A DNA stretch of 37,841 nt. Source: an uncultured Acidobacteriota bacterium. Lineage in GTDB: Bacteria; Acidobacteriota; UBA6911; CAINFC01. Each line of letters starts with the position of its first letter. The first letter of the stretch is position 1. Below are positions 8,319-19,002 of this stretch, piece by piece. The DNA lies in NCBI GenBank assembly GCA_903847975.1, contig CAINFC010000238.1, forward strand, positions 1 to 37,841, given 5' to 3'. Under the pieces are notes generated by a model that did no database searches, had not been told where the DNA came from, and saw only the letters and a program-made list of their open reading frames with translations. Position numbers and translations under genes: made by a program.

Positions 8319-10009
8319 AAAGCCTCTTTTCTCGCCCCGGCCGGGGGTCGGGAAGCGGAATACATTTCCTCTACCAGGGCCGCCCAGCGACGGAGAATCG
8401 AATCACGCTTCAGCTTTCCGTTGGCTGTCAGCAGACCGTTTTCTATGGTGAAAGATTCCGGCAGGCACCGGAAGGCTCGAATTCGCCTGTAATGCGGCAG
8501 GGATTCATTCAGTTTCGCCAGGGCGCTCTCCACGCTGCTTTCCTCCATCTCCCCCGTCAGGAGGACCGTGATAAAACTCCTCCCGTGCCCCACCAGCAAG
8601 GCCTGCCTGGCTCCGGGAATGGTTTTGAGCAGGGATTCCTCCAGGGGCTCCGGGGCAATGTTGTGCCCGGAGCTCAGGATCAGCAGGTTTTTGATGCGGC
8701 CGATAATCTGCCAGTTTCCACCCTCATCCACGGTCCCCTGGTCACCGGTGCGGAACCAGCCATCCAGAAAAGAGGCGGCCGTTTCCGCGGGCCGGCCCCA
8801 ATAGCCGGAAAAAATATGCGGCCCCCGGACCAGGATCTCATCCTGCGGACCGAGCTTCATCTCCGTTCCCTGAATAGCCGGCCCGGCCATGCCCGGAATC
8901 ACATGATCCGGATGGTCCATGGTACAGATGGCGGTCGTCTCCGTAAGACCGTAAACCTGCAGCACCCGTATGCCCATCCCCATGAAAAACTGCTGGGTCT
9001 CCAGAGCCAGAGGAGCGGATCCGCAGATCAGGGCGCGCAGGCCACCGCCCATTTTTTTACGGACTGCCTTGAAAATCAGCTGATCGGCAAGCACCTTCCA
9101 GAGCAGGTCACCCATCCGGGCGCGACCTTCTCTCTCCCGGGCCAGGGCAGTGAGTGCTTTCCGGAAGATGGCCAGGCCAAGGCCGCCGCGCTTTTGCACC
9201 GCTTCTTCCATGCCTTTCCGGACGCGCTCCAGGAGCACGGGGACATTCAAAAAATAATCGGGCGAAATCCGCGGAAGATCATCGGTAATGCGATTTAGAT
9301 CGGTGCACAGGCTGAGCCGGCTGCCCCGCAGAAGACTGGTGAGCATCAGGATCCAGGAGCCGGCAAAATTACAGGGCAGATAGTGGTAGACACGGTCCGG
9401 CCGGCTTCCCGATCCTCGCATCAGGGTGCTCAGCCGGTCGTCGGTACAGAAAAGCATGTGATCCAGGTTGGCAACGGTCAGAACCACTCCTTTGGCCTCA
9501 CCCGAGGTCCCGGAGGTGTAGATGATCGTGACTCCATCCGCACCCGGACGCCGGATCGTCCTGCCAAACCCGGCCGCAGCCGGCGGGGCACCGGAACCGG
9601 AGCTTTGAAAGGCCTCATCCAGCAGGATGGCATTGGATATATCGTCCAGGAAACCCGCCAGGCTCTGGCGCATGGCCTGGTCCTGGCAAAAAACCAGAGC
9701 GGGCCGGCAGTCCCGAATCATGGCGGCCAGCTCCGCAGGGGCCTGGCGCGCATACAGGGGAACAAAAAGAGCCCCGTGGGCCATGACCGCCAGGTTGACC
9801 GCCGTCCAGCGCAGGCTGTTGGGTGCAATCAGCACGCAGCGATCCCCCGGTTGGATCCCCTTCTCTTCCAGGATCAGACGGACCGAACGGACCAGCTCCA
9901 GGAGCTGCTTCCCCGACGCGGATCGTAGCTCTCCCTCCCGGACTTCCTCCTGAAATATACGGTCCGGTTCTTCCTCCAGGCGTTGCAGTATTTTTTCAAT
10001 GAAATTCAT
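8315..10009 (-). CDS. AMP-forming acyl-CoA synthetase
   Basis: ANL-superfamily ligase of 564 residues that activates a carboxylic acid, probably a fatty acid, with ATP and CoA. The P-loop motif TIIYTSGTSGEAKGVV (about 161-176) is complete. QVYGLTET (A5 region), GWFRTGDQG and GRIKNLLILSSGHNIAPEPLE (A7-A8 region) follow in order, and the C-terminal LTANGKLKRD carries the A10 catalytic Lys region. The shape matches long-chain acyl-CoA synthetases rather than acetyl-CoA synthetases. GGGGGA lies just before the ATG. It sits 34 bases after the pyruvyl transferase-like gene and overlaps the enoyl-CoA hydratase gene by 4 bases. It probably feeds acyl-CoA to the two reductases encoded first in the operon. 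Confidence 0.92.
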   Translation of the reverse strand: MNFIEKILQRLEEEPDRIFQEEVREGELRSASGKQLLELVRSVRLILEEKGIQPGDRCVLIAPNSLRWTAVNLAVMAHGALFVPLYARQAPAELAAMIRDCRPALVFCQDQAMRQSLAGFLDDISNAILLDEAFQSSGSGAPPAAAGFGRTIRRPGADGVTIIYTSGTSGEAKGVVLTVANLDHMLFCTDDRLSTLMRGSGSRPDRVYHYLPCNFAGSWILMLTSLLRGSRLSLCTDLNRITDDLPRISPDYFLNVPVLLERVRKGMEEAVQKRGGLGLAIFRKALTALAREREGRARMGDLLWKVLADQLIFKAVRKKMGGGLRALICGSAPLALETQQFFMGMGIRVLQVYGLTETTAICTMDHPDHVIPGMAGPAIQGTEMKLGPQDEILVRGPHIFSGYWGRPAETAASFLDGWFRTGDQGTVDEGGNWQIIGRIKNLLILSSGHNIAPEPLEESLLKTIPGARQALLVGHGRSFITVLLTGEMEESSVESALAKLNESLPHYRRIRAFRCLPESFTIENGLLTANGKLKRDSILRRWAALVEEMYSASRPPAGARKEAL

Positions 10010-10043
10010 GGTTCCCCCGATCTACCTCTTTTGGGCCGGGCGA

Positions 10044-11456
<1,413 letters not shown>

Positions 11457-11460
11457 TCCG

Positions 11461-12591
11461 CTACCCTTCCTTTTTCTGCGGCCACGGCACGTGCGGAAAT
11501 TGAAAATTGTTTTCCAGGCTGAATTGCAACAGAGGGTAACAATATTCCGTGAACGGCTTCGGGGCATGCCCCAGTTCGGCTACCACCCGGCGATTGTCGA
11601 AGACGGTGTTCCAGGTGAGATACGGCATGAAAACCTTCATGAGCGAAGCAAGCCGGCTGATTCCCAGCGACCTTCGCGCAGCCAGAAAATCGACCAGGGA
11701 AACGAACGGTTTTTCCGTGGAGGGTAGAAACAAGGGAGGGCGCCGGTTTTGTTTCTGCGCCAGAACCCCGGTCAGCTGCCGATAGGTCGGGGACTCGGCA
11801 CCCGAAGAAAGGTGAAACAACCGGACTCCGGGGGTGCGGTCCAGATGAAGCCGGGCGATGGCCTCTGCGACGAAATCCACGTTGACGATATCCACCCGGT
11901 CGTCGGGGCGCAAGGGCAGGAAAGGCAGCCGGGCCAGGAATACAAAGGCCCGCACCATGTCGAACTGAGTGGTCCGGCCGTGTCGGCTGTCCCCCAGAAC
12001 AATGCTGGGACGGAAAATATTGATCGGAATTCCGGCCAGCAGCTCCTGAATCATATGCTCGCAGTATTTCTTGGTCCGGGCGTAGGGATCGTAATCCGAG
12101 CGCTCCCAGTCGACCGCTTCCGCTTCCTGCACGACCTGGTCCTGGCGCTGCCCGGCCACCGCAACGGTGCTTACATGGCTAAAGCGCTCCAGTCCGTGAT
12201 CCTGGCGGGCTCTCATGGCTAGCTGGACCATTTCCAGCGTGCCGCGCAGATTGATATTCAGGCAGGACTTTTCCGAGCGGCGGTTGAGCGAAGCGGCGCA
12301 ATGAATGACCGAGCCGGTGGTGCGCACCAGTTCCCGATAGGCCTCTTCTTCCAGGCCGAAGCGGGAGGAGGTCAGATCCCCGAGGAAAGTGTGGACCCGG
12401 GTTTCCATCCAGTGGCGAAAAAGAGGAAAATCCACGTGCAGCTGCCAGGCGTGCCAGAGACGCTCCCAGGCCTCCTGGCGGTTACGGGCCCGGACCAGAA
12501 GATTCAGATTTCCTTCCGGGGAAAAGGTAAGCAGGTTCACTGCGGCGTGCGCGCCGATATACCCGGTAGATCCGGTCAGGAAGATGTTCAT
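11461..12591 (-). CDS. NAD(P)-dependent SDR, fatty acyl-CoA reductase-like
   Basis: Extended short-chain dehydrogenase of 376 residues with the male-sterility/NAD_binding_4 look of fatty acyl-CoA and thioester reductases. The nucleotide loop is GSTGYIGAH (7-15), followed by [12 protein letters not shown] (substrate-side Asp), VIHCAASLN, and the active-site pair Y170-A-R-T-K174 (YxxxK). [10 protein letters not shown] and a late [13 protein letters not shown] stretch fit this group. ATG 12591 overlaps the stop of the upstream reductase (ATGA), so the two are translationally coupled and may act in series or as a complex. The longer frame would add 58 residues that only repeat upstream coding sequence in another frame, so I reject it. 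NAD epimerase activity on a sugar nucleotide is the main alternative. Confidence 0.8.
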   Translation of the reverse strand: MNIFLTGSTGYIGAHAAVNLLTFSPEGNLNLLVRARNRQEAWERLWHAWQLHVDFPLFRHWMETRVHTFLGDLTSSRFGLEEEAYRELVRTTGSVIHCAASLNRRSEKSCLNINLRGTLEMVQLAMRARQDHGLERFSHVSTVAVAGQRQDQVVQEAEAVDWERSDYDPYARTKKYCEHMIQELLAGIPINIFRPSIVLGDSRHGRTTQFDMVRAFVFLARLPFLPLRPDDRVDIVNVDFVAEAIARLHLDRTPGVRLFHLSSGAESPTYRQLTGVLAQKQNRRPPLFLPSTEKPFVSLVDFLAARRSLGISRLASLMKVFMPYLTWNTVFDNRRVVAELGHAPKPFTEYCYPLLQFSLENNFQFPHVPWPQKKEG

Positions 12592-14966
12592 AACGGGGAA
12601 GGACCCTCCGAGGGCGTCCGGGCCGGGGACGGCAAAGACTCGCCGCCGGGCTCCGCATCCAGCCGGAAGGATCGGTTGCGCCTGTGCTCCAGCGGGCGCT
12701 GCTCGATGAGCGGGTAGCACCATTTGCGCAGCGCCGGCACGTGAATGTTGATCCAGTAATCCCACCAGTCAAAACCGTAAACGTCATACAGAAAGGCCTG
12801 GCGCTCTTCGGCAGGGAGGGCTGCCGACAGGAATTCCACGTGGTCCGACTCGAAGATATGCTGGTTGTGCAGAATGAAGGGCTCGTAAAGCTCCACGATC
12901 GCCTCAACCCTTTCCAGTCCCCTTTCCTTGCGGATCAGGCTTTTCTGAAGGGAGGGCACCGCCTGGCTGAGATGGCGGACCGACCGTATCAGGGCCTTCT
13001 GGCGGGGTACGGACAGGACCTGGTAGCGGGTTTTGGAGACGGAAATGGTATCGAATCGGGCGCGCAGCCAATACTCCAGCCCTTCCTGGGCCCGGTAATG
13101 CTTGCGGTGCGCCAGCCCGGTCAGCTCGATCGAGCGTCGCATGTTGCAGGGGTTTTTGGCCGAGGAGGCCAGTTGGTACACCCTCTGGTGGCACCGGGTC
13201 ACCAGCGCCGCGGCGATCAGAGTCATCCCGCGGCACACCAGGTCGACGGGAACCATGTCGAGGCATTTGTTTTCGTCGGAAGGCAGCTGCCGGAAATAGG
13301 TCCCCAGCAGGTAGGAAAGAGGGGCTGAGGTGTTGACGCCTTCGTTCCAGCCGGAGAAGGGCTGCCCGGTGGAAGTTTCCACTATGCTGGGCCGGACGAC
13401 GGCAATGGGCAGATCCGGTGCTCTTTCGGCGATCAGGGACTCCGCCAGGCTTTTAGTATAGGTATAAATATTGGGCCACCCCCAGTGCTGGGCACGCTGC
13501 AAGCCCAGATCGACCAGCTTTTGGCGGAACCAGCGCTGCCGCCCTTTTCGCAGCTGCACCTCCAGAGCAGAACCCTCGAGGGCAGCTTCTCCGGTCTTGC
13601 GCTCCTTAAGCTGCTCGATAATCTCCCGGGTGGCAGCTTCCCCGTCGGCCTGCCCTTCGAGATCGGTGATCCGGGAATAGACATCCTTCAGCTCCTGCTC
13701 TACATCGAATTCCGGCATGACCTTCGGGGTGTAGTTCCGTTCGGATATCTCGGCAATGCGCCCGTTCTTCATCCCGGCCACAAAACAGGTAGACAAATGC
13801 ATAAGACCCGCGCGGCGGCAGCGGCGAAGGAATTCGACCGCCCGCAGAGGCGCTTCCACATTGGCCGACAGGGCACTGCGCAAATCGGGATTAAAATCGG
13901 TCAGACCCGAACTGTTCACGATCAGGTCCAGATCCCGGATCAGCGTCTGCTGCCGGTCTTCCGAGAGGCCCAGGTCCTCCCGGGTAAGGTCCCCTTCCAG
14001 AATTTCGATCTTCTGCTGAAGGAAGGCCGGGAGCGATTCGCCGTATTTCTCAAAAAGGGAATCGAAAACCGGCGATTCCTCCACCATTTTTTCAAAGCGC
14101 CGCAGTGCGGAAGCGGACCGCTGCCTGCGGATGAGCAGATAGATTTTCCCGATTTCCGGAAGATCCTCAAGAAGCTGGACCAGCCACACTTTTCCGATAA
14201 ATCCGGTGACCCCGATGAGCAGAATATTTTTACCTGCCAGGTTTCCCTTGACGGAAAAAGGATCGGGCGAGCCGCCGGCCGAAAAATCGACGGCCGGGTA
14301 AGAAATCAGACCCGTGTCGCGCCGGGCAGGGATGCTGCACTCCAGCAGCTCAGGAAGCTCGAAAGGAAAGCCCAGATCCCGGTGGAGTTCTTCGTCCGTC
14401 AGGCGCCCGTCCGGCTTTCGCCGGCGGATCCGCGCAAACAGTCCGCGCGGACGCACGACAGGCCCAACCAGGCGACCGGTGGCCAGACCGTCACGGAAGT
14501 CCAGGCGGTTGGCCAGAAGTTCCTTGACACCCAGATGCACAGCCAGAGGACGCATGACATGCTCCAGGCCCTGGCTGACCAGAACAATCCTTTCCCCCAG
14601 GCTCAGCCGCTGTTTCAGGCACTCGATCCCCTGGGCCCGGAGGTGAGGCTGCATATTATATTGGAAATATTCCTCCCCGAGAAGATCGAGCCGGTCCCGG
14701 CTGATTCCCCGGAGCAGCAGATGCAGCAGGCGGGTGGCAAAAGACCGGCTGCCGGCATAAAGCAGCGGTCGGAAGAGAGCAGACACAAAGAGCAGACCTC
14801 GACGGATCCACCGTTCCGTAAAGCTTTGCGCGTTCCAGGTGAAAAAAGCAACCGGGCGGACTGCACTCAGGTTCAGCAGGCTGCCCTCCACCCTCCAGTA
14901 GACAGGCTTACCCGAGGCGCCCTGGGATACGCCCTGAGGTTCCGAATGAGAAAGCCGGTGGTTCAA
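12588..14966 (-). CDS. Fatty acyl-CoA reductase with degenerate N-terminal HAD domain
   Basis: A 792-residue fusion. Residues about 20-215 resemble a HAD-IB phosphatase: [11 protein letters not shown] (22-32) lines up with the usual FDVEGTLL motif, but the nucleophile Asp is replaced by Arg25, and no motif-IV acidic pair is evident; only the motif-II-like [18 protein letters not shown] (129-146) is well kept. Residues about 246-600 are an NAD_binding_4 reductase: GVTGFIG (252-258), [19 protein letters not shown], and Y501-T-Y-T-K505 as YxxxK. The C-terminal 190 residues resemble the sterile-type extension. The predicted reaction is NADPH reduction of acyl-CoA to aldehyde or alcohol. The start is TTG 14966: AGGGG lies 7 bases upstream and an in-frame TAA lies a few codons further upstream. 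It leads the operon; the spacer before it (14967-15067) has a TTGACT (15047-15042) but no clear -10. Confidence 0.82.
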   Translation of the reverse strand: MNHRLSHSEPQGVSQGASGKPVYWRVEGSLLNLSAVRPVAFFTWNAQSFTERWIRRGLLFVSALFRPLLYAGSRSFATRLLHLLLRGISRDRLDLLGEEYFQYNMQPHLRAQGIECLKQRLSLGERIVLVSQGLEHVMRPLAVHLGVKELLANRLDFRDGLATGRLVGPVVRPRGLFARIRRRKPDGRLTDEELHRDLGFPFELPELLECSIPARRDTGLISYPAVDFSAGGSPDPFSVKGNLAGKNILLIGVTGFIGKVWLVQLLEDLPEIGKIYLLIRRQRSASALRRFEKMVEESPVFDSLFEKYGESLPAFLQQKIEILEGDLTREDLGLSEDRQQTLIRDLDLIVNSSGLTDFNPDLRSALSANVEAPLRAVEFLRRCRRAGLMHLSTCFVAGMKNGRIAEISERNYTPKVMPEFDVEQELKDVYSRITDLEGQADGEAATREIIEQLKERKTGEAALEGSALEVQLRKGRQRWFRQKLVDLGLQRAQHWGWPNIYTYTKSLAESLIAERAPDLPIAVVRPSIVETSTGQPFSGWNEGVNTSAPLSYLLGTYFRQLPSDENKCLDMVPVDLVCRGMTLIAAALVTRCHQRVYQLASSAKNPCNMRRSIELTGLAHRKHYRAQEGLEYWLRARFDTISVSKTRYQVLSVPRQKALIRSVRHLSQAVPSLQKSLIRKERGLERVEAIVELYEPFILHNQHIFESDHVEFLSAALPAEERQAFLYDVYGFDWWDYWINIHVPALRKWCYPLIEQRPLEHRRNRSFRLDAEPGGESLPSPARTPSEGPSPL

Positions 14967-15067
14967 CTTAATACCCCTGTTTTAGCCGAGCATGCCTTTA
15001 CTGAAAACGCATAAAAATAACATTCCGGGACGGGGATATCAAGTCAAAAGCGAAGGAGACACAAAAA

Positions 15068-15691
15068 TCAAATGGACGTCCCGCCCTGTTTTCGAAGCTG
15101 TGGGTATAGCTTCCGGACGCATTCCGGACAAATGCTGTGAGTAAAATCAGCCTCGGAATGCTCTTTGATATAGGTTTCGATGCGGGTCCAATAGCCCTTG
15201 TCGTCCCGGATCTTCTTGCAGTTGGCGCAGATGGGCAGGAGCCCTCGCAGCACTTTGGTCTCATACAGGATGCTTTCCAGGTGGATTAACAGCTTCTGGC
15301 GCTCGATCGCGTAAGGGATCGCTCGAGCCAGCAGCCTGGCATCCATATCTCCCTTGACCAGATAGTCCTGAGCTCCCTTCTTGACGGCTTCCAGGGCCAG
15401 GGTTTCATCTTCGATCCCGGTCATCAGGACTACGGGAATGGAAGGGAAAGAAGCCTGCAACCGTACAAAGGAATCCAAGCCATAGCTGTCCGGGAGGCTG
15501 AGGTCAAGCAGAACCACATCGATACCGCCCTGATTCAACCGCTCCACCGCCGAGGAAAGCTGGCCCACCTGATCGATATGGAATCGGCCCGGTTGCTTTT
15601 CCGTCAACAGCGATGTCAATAGCAGGGCATCCTCTGCATTGGCCTCCACAATCAAAACCTGAATGGCCCGGCTGGCCGAATCATCGTTCAT
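15068..15691 (-). CDS. Response regulator with C-terminal four-Cys domain
   Basis: A 207-residue REC-domain protein. The phosphoacceptor is D63 in LLDLSLPD, with T91 (LMTG) and K113 (LVKG) in place. The usual acidic pair after strand 1 is changed: IVEAN instead of IVEDD or IVEDN, so one Mg-binding acid is Ala17. After a linker helix, residues 152-197 carry LPICANCKKIRDDKGYW and a second CPEC, giving Cys at 155, 158, 188 and 191, a probable zinc site. This short C-terminal module recurs at the ends of sensor and response proteins in Acidobacteriota and Deltaproteobacteria, and its function is unknown to me. GGAGG lies 10 bases before the ATG. No cognate kinase is adjacent. It has no DNA-binding domain. 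Confidence 0.9.
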   Translation of the reverse strand: MNDDSASRAIQVLIVEANAEDALLLTSLLTEKQPGRFHIDQVGQLSSAVERLNQGGIDVVLLDLSLPDSYGLDSFVRLQASFPSIPVVLMTGIEDETLALEAVKKGAQDYLVKGDMDARLLARAIPYAIERQKLLIHLESILYETKVLRGLLPICANCKKIRDDKGYWTRIETYIKEHSEADFTHSICPECVRKLYPQLRKQGGTSI

Positions 15692-15884
15692 AGCTTCGCG
15701 GCCTCCTCGTTGAAGAACAATACATTCCCGCGCCTCCCGGCTGCCGGATACGAAAAGCAGCCTTTTTCTTTTTGGATGGCCACCGGAATGGTTGCTTCCG
15801 ACTCAATCTTACCACTATCATCCTCCTTTTTCTTCCCCCTGATGGCAATAATTCCTTGGCTGGATAGGCTTTACCGTTAACTTC

Positions 15885-15913
15885 TTGACTACAAACCATT
15901 GATCGGATACATT
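15885..15913 (+). promoter_or_regulatory. Sigma70-type promoter for the radical SAM gene
   Basis: TTGACT (15885-15890), a 17-base spacer and TACATT (15908-15913) match the -35/-10 pattern with ideal spacing. The expected transcript start is near 15920, which is also the first base of a short ORF, so the message may be leaderless. Confidence 0.6.
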
Positions 15914-15919
15914 TTGCCG

Positions 15920-15976
15920 ATGCCGACAACCACCGTCAAGGAAGCCGATCCCGACCCGGTCCTAACCCGACTATGA
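15920..15976 (+). CDS. Possible 18-residue leader ORF coupled to the radical SAM gene
   Basis: ATG at 15920 opens an 18-codon frame (MPTTTVKEADPDPVLTRL) that ends at TGA 15974-15976, overlapping the ATG of the radical SAM gene at 15973. The radical SAM gene itself has no Shine-Dalgarno at a normal distance; AAGGAAG lies about 27 bases upstream, inside this ORF. With the -10 ending at 15913 the ORF may start at the 5' end of the message. A role in translational coupling is plausible, but nothing proves that it is translated. Confidence 0.35.
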   Translation: MPTTTVKEADPDPVLTRL

Positions 15977-17343
15977 TGAAAATCTCATTCCTGCAGATCA
16001 AGGATCCTGTCGATGTGGACTATCACGCACCGCTCAGTTTCGGATACCTAAAGTCATACCTGGACGCTTTCCATTCCGGACAACTTTCGCTCTGTATGGA
16101 GACCCGGCTGGAAGAAGCCCTGCAATCGGAGCCGGATGTACTGGGAATTTCCTGTTACAGCCAGGACTTCCTGGACGCAATCGCCGCCTGCAGGAAAGCA
16201 AAGGAGGCCGGTGTCCCCTGGGTTGTTCTCGGCGGAATGCACATAACCGCATACCCGGAAATGCTTCCGGATTCTGCCGATGTGGGGGTCATCGGAGAAG
16301 GAGAAGAAACTTTCAGCGAACTCCTGAAGCATATTTCCTCCGGGACCGGCAGGACAGGAGAACTGAGCAGGATTCAAGGGATCGTTTTTCGGGAGGACAA
16401 CGGACGGATTCAAATCACCCCGGCCAGATCTGTCCTCTACGATCTGGACCGGCTCCCGGTACCCGATCGGAAATTCATCCAGCAGGAACCAGGACAGATC
16501 CCCCACCTGTTCACCTCCCGCGGTTGCCCCTACCGGTGCTCCTTCTGTTCTTCCGCTCACCTTTCGCCGCACTTCCGGCTCCACGGCGCCTCTCGAATCC
16601 GGGAGGAGATCCGATTGATTCGAGCGGAATTTCCCGAAACGCGCAGCCTGTTTATCTGGGATAATCTTTTTATCGCCAATCGAAGGCGCCTTGCCGAGCT
16701 TTTCCAGCTCCTCCGGGAAGAGCCCTTCTTCCAGGACCTCTCCCTGGCCGTAGCTGTGCGGGCCGAACTGGTGGATGAGGAACTTTGCCTTCTTTTGAAG
16801 CAGCTCCATGTTACCCACGCCGGCCTGGGCATGGAATCCGGCACCGATAAGATTCTGAAAATGCTGAAGGCCCCCAACTCGAGCGTGGCGCGAAACCAGG
16901 CGGCATTGGATCAGCTGCACCGGCATGGCATTCAGTCCATTTGCAGCTTCATTGTCGGCCACTTTGATGAAACCGAATCCGATGTTCTGGCCACCTATAA
17001 TTTTCTGCTGGAGAATTACGGCCAGGGGAAAATAAGCGGCCACGACATGAATATTCTGACTCCTCTGCCCAAAACTCCTCTCTGGGATTGGGCCCGGAAG
17101 CATGGGTACGTAACCGAGGACAACTTCGCCTGGAACCGGCTGCGCTATGCCGCGGTGCGGTCCAACAATCTGAACGGGGACATCCGGCAGTGGGCGGAAG
17201 GAAGGGCGCGCAATCAGAGCATCTACCTGAACGGGCACCATATCCCGCTGGAGCGCATGTACGAGATTATTTCCTTATGCGAGGGAAAGATCGATTCGCG
17301 GGATTTCTCCCTGGTGGATTCTGCGGGAATGGCCCGCGGGTAA
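15973..17343 (+). CDS. B12-binding-domain radical SAM protein
   Basis: A 456-residue radical SAM enzyme with an N-terminal cobalamin-binding-like domain. Residues about 1-125 form the Rossmann-like part (PDVLGISCYSQDF, WVVLGGMHITAYPEMLPD, VGVIGEGEETF), the arrangement seen in methyltransferases and related enzymes, although the classic DxHxxG motif is not evident, so B12 binding itself is uncertain. The 4Fe-4S site is C185-P-Y-R-C189-S-F-C192 (CxxxCxxC), preceded by TSRG. LGMESGTDKILKML and the C-terminal half complete the Elp3/MiaB-like barrel. Two Met codons stand in tandem at the start, and a short upstream ORF overlaps it. It diverges from the response regulator and converges with the GT-C-like gene, so no partner identifies the substrate. 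Confidence 0.85.
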   Translation: MMKISFLQIKDPVDVDYHAPLSFGYLKSYLDAFHSGQLSLCMETRLEEALQSEPDVLGISCYSQDFLDAIAACRKAKEAGVPWVVLGGMHITAYPEMLPDSADVGVIGEGEETFSELLKHISSGTGRTGELSRIQGIVFREDNGRIQITPARSVLYDLDRLPVPDRKFIQQEPGQIPHLFTSRGCPYRCSFCSSAHLSPHFRLHGASRIREEIRLIRAEFPETRSLFIWDNLFIANRRRLAELFQLLREEPFFQDLSLAVAVRAELVDEELCLLLKQLHVTHAGLGMESGTDKILKMLKAPNSSVARNQAALDQLHRHGIQSICSFIVGHFDETESDVLATYNFLLENYGQGKISGHDMNILTPLPKTPLWDWARKHGYVTEDNFAWNRLRYAAVRSNNLNGDIRQWAEGRARNQSIYLNGHHIPLERMYEIISLCEGKIDSRDFSLVDSAGMARG

Positions 17344-17352
17344 TCACCTCGG

Positions 17353-19002
17353 TCAGGGACGGTGCCAGCGCACGGCTGGCTCGGAAAGAGGCGAAATTCG
17401 CAGCCGGTCGCTGTAGGTGATCCAGCCTTGCGGGGAATCGTACCTCAGGCGAACGTCGAAATCGTCCGGGCTGCGGTTGCGCAGTCGGCCGCGGGGCGGA
17501 AGCTCCCAAAACCCTCTGCCGGTGAGGAACAGGTACCGCCCTTCCCGATATGGGCCCGCTTCCCACTCGATCCACCCTTCGGAAGCGTCAAAGCGCAAAT
17601 TCAGAGATAACCTCCGGTCCTCCAGCCTGGACTTCCAGTCGGCGTATTTCAACCGGGCCTCCTCCTCCCCGCGTTTCATGGCGCCGGCAGCGGGATCGTA
17701 CACCCAAAGAGGCGCCCTCTCTTCCAGGATCGGCAGGAGATCGCTTTCGTCGAGACAGGCAGGCCCGGCCATGAAATCGGGCGATTCCTCTTTTTTCATT
17801 TGGAAGAGTTCGTGCACATACCAGTAATTCCTGGACAGCCGGGGGCTCAGCCAGATCGTCTCCTGGCCGGAACTAGACCAGAGGAACCTGCCCTGGACAT
17901 CGAATTCGGCATGCAGCGGCGCCCAGCGCTTCCGCGTCTGATCGAACTTGTGGCCGGCGCCGAAACCCGCCAGCAGGAACAAGGCGGCGGCAAGCCAATG
18001 GGACTTCGGGAAAAGAAGGGAAAGCCGGCTCAGACCGACACACAAGGCAGCCACAGCGGCCCACCATACACCAAAGAAATACCGGTCCACTTCTCCGATG
18101 ATGCCGGCTATGGGAAGAAGCGGGGCGTAAAGGGCTCCCGCCGTCAGGACGACCGCTGGAATATGTTGGGGAAAACGCAGAACCAGAATAACCAGAAAGG
18201 AAAGAAAAAGCAGCAGGACGGGAATCGCAAGGGTTCCGAAGAAATACTCCCAGGTGGAGAGGAGCAACGACAGGGCCCTGGCGTAATCGATTTCCAAACC
18301 CATGCCTCCCAGGATAGAGCCCAACATGAAAAAACGCCAGGGAACATACAGTGCCAAAACAGTTAAGACCGGCACGAGGCGGCGCCCTTTTTCATGAAAA
18401 CTGCCGGAATTCAGAAAAGGCAAAAGAACCACAAGCGGCACATAGATTTCCTTGTAACTGACCGCCAGGAAATAAAAGAATGCGGCCAGGATGGATTCCT
18501 GGTACCGCTTCCGGACCACAGACTCCTGGTAGAAATAAATCGCTAAAAGTGCGAACAACAATCCCTCCAGGTAGTGGCGGCACATCAGCTGATGACTGAC
18601 AATGGCTACGGGAGACCCTAAAATCCACAGCGCGCCTCCCAGCCAGGCCCAGCAAGGCTCTACCCAGCGGTATAAAAGGAGGACGGTGGCCAGGCTAGCC
18701 AGCCAAATCCCCAGCAGCTGGTGCCAATAAAAGAAGCGCGGCTCGAGGCCGAACAGCATGGAATCCAGAAGAAAAGACACGGCCAGCATCGGATTGATGT
18801 TAAACGATTCGAACCGCCAGAGGGAGGCCGGATTAAAAAAATAATCGGCGATTCTGTACCCGTTCGCGTAATTCAGAACCGCCGGGTCGTCATAGCGCCA
18901 GAAACCGGTCCATGCATCCCCGTGGCCTGCATAAATCAAAGCGGCCAGGCCCAGGCTAAGAAAGCAGCCACCCGCTGCGTGCCGTACCTTCCGGGAAATC
19001 AT
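17353..19002 (-). CDS. Polytopic membrane protein, GT-C glycosyltransferase-like
   Basis: A 549-residue integral membrane protein with about eleven hydrophobic segments in the first 350 residues and a soluble C-terminal domain of about 200 residues. The first loop carries FWRYDDPAVLNY, with D38-D39 in the place where GT-C glycosyltransferases (lipid-phosphate-sugar users such as PMT/ArnT relatives) have their acidic pair. SYKEIYVPLVVLLPFL and a Tyr/Phe-rich middle are also typical. I do not recognise a more specific family. Its ATG lies directly after the stop of the secreted glycosidase-like gene upstream, so the two are cotranscribed. A role in transferring a sugar outside the membrane is an inference from topology and the acidic pair. 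Confidence 0.55.
   Translation of the reverse strand: MISRKVRHAAGGCFLSLGLAALIYAGHGDAWTGFWRYDDPAVLNYANGYRIADYFFNPASLWRFESFNINPMLAVSFLLDSMLFGLEPRFFYWHQLLGIWLASLATVLLLYRWVEPCWAWLGGALWILGSPVAIVSHQLMCRHYLEGLLFALLAIYFYQESVVRKRYQESILAAFFYFLAVSYKEIYVPLVVLLPFLNSGSFHEKGRRLVPVLTVLALYVPWRFFMLGSILGGMGLEIDYARALSLLLSTWEYFFGTLAIPVLLLFLSFLVILVLRFPQHIPAVVLTAGALYAPLLPIAGIIGEVDRYFFGVWWAAVAALCVGLSRLSLLFPKSHWLAAALFLLAGFGAGHKFDQTRKRWAPLHAEFDVQGRFLWSSSGQETIWLSPRLSRNYWYVHELFQMKKEESPDFMAGPACLDESDLLPILEERAPLWVYDPAAGAMKRGEEEARLKYADWKSRLEDRRLSLNLRFDASEGWIEWEAGPYREGRYLFLTGRGFWELPPRGRLRNRSPDDFDVRLRYDSPQGWITYSDRLRISPLSEPAVRWHRP

Noticed and set aside
13485-15014. 509-residue plus-strand open frame opposite the acyl reductase gene
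   Set aside because: Antisense shadow of a gene with recognisable Rossmann and YxxxK motifs.
15681-15929. Small minus-strand frame upstream of and overlapping the response regulator start
   Set aside because: A GTG with GGAGG at 6 bases exists near 15815, but the Lys/Arg-rich translation has no family look and runs into the regulator gene; kept only as a weak possibility.
15692-15972. Possible cobalamin riboswitch before the B12-binding radical SAM gene
   Set aside because: No B12-box-like sequence is visible and the promoter leaves only about 50 bases of leader.
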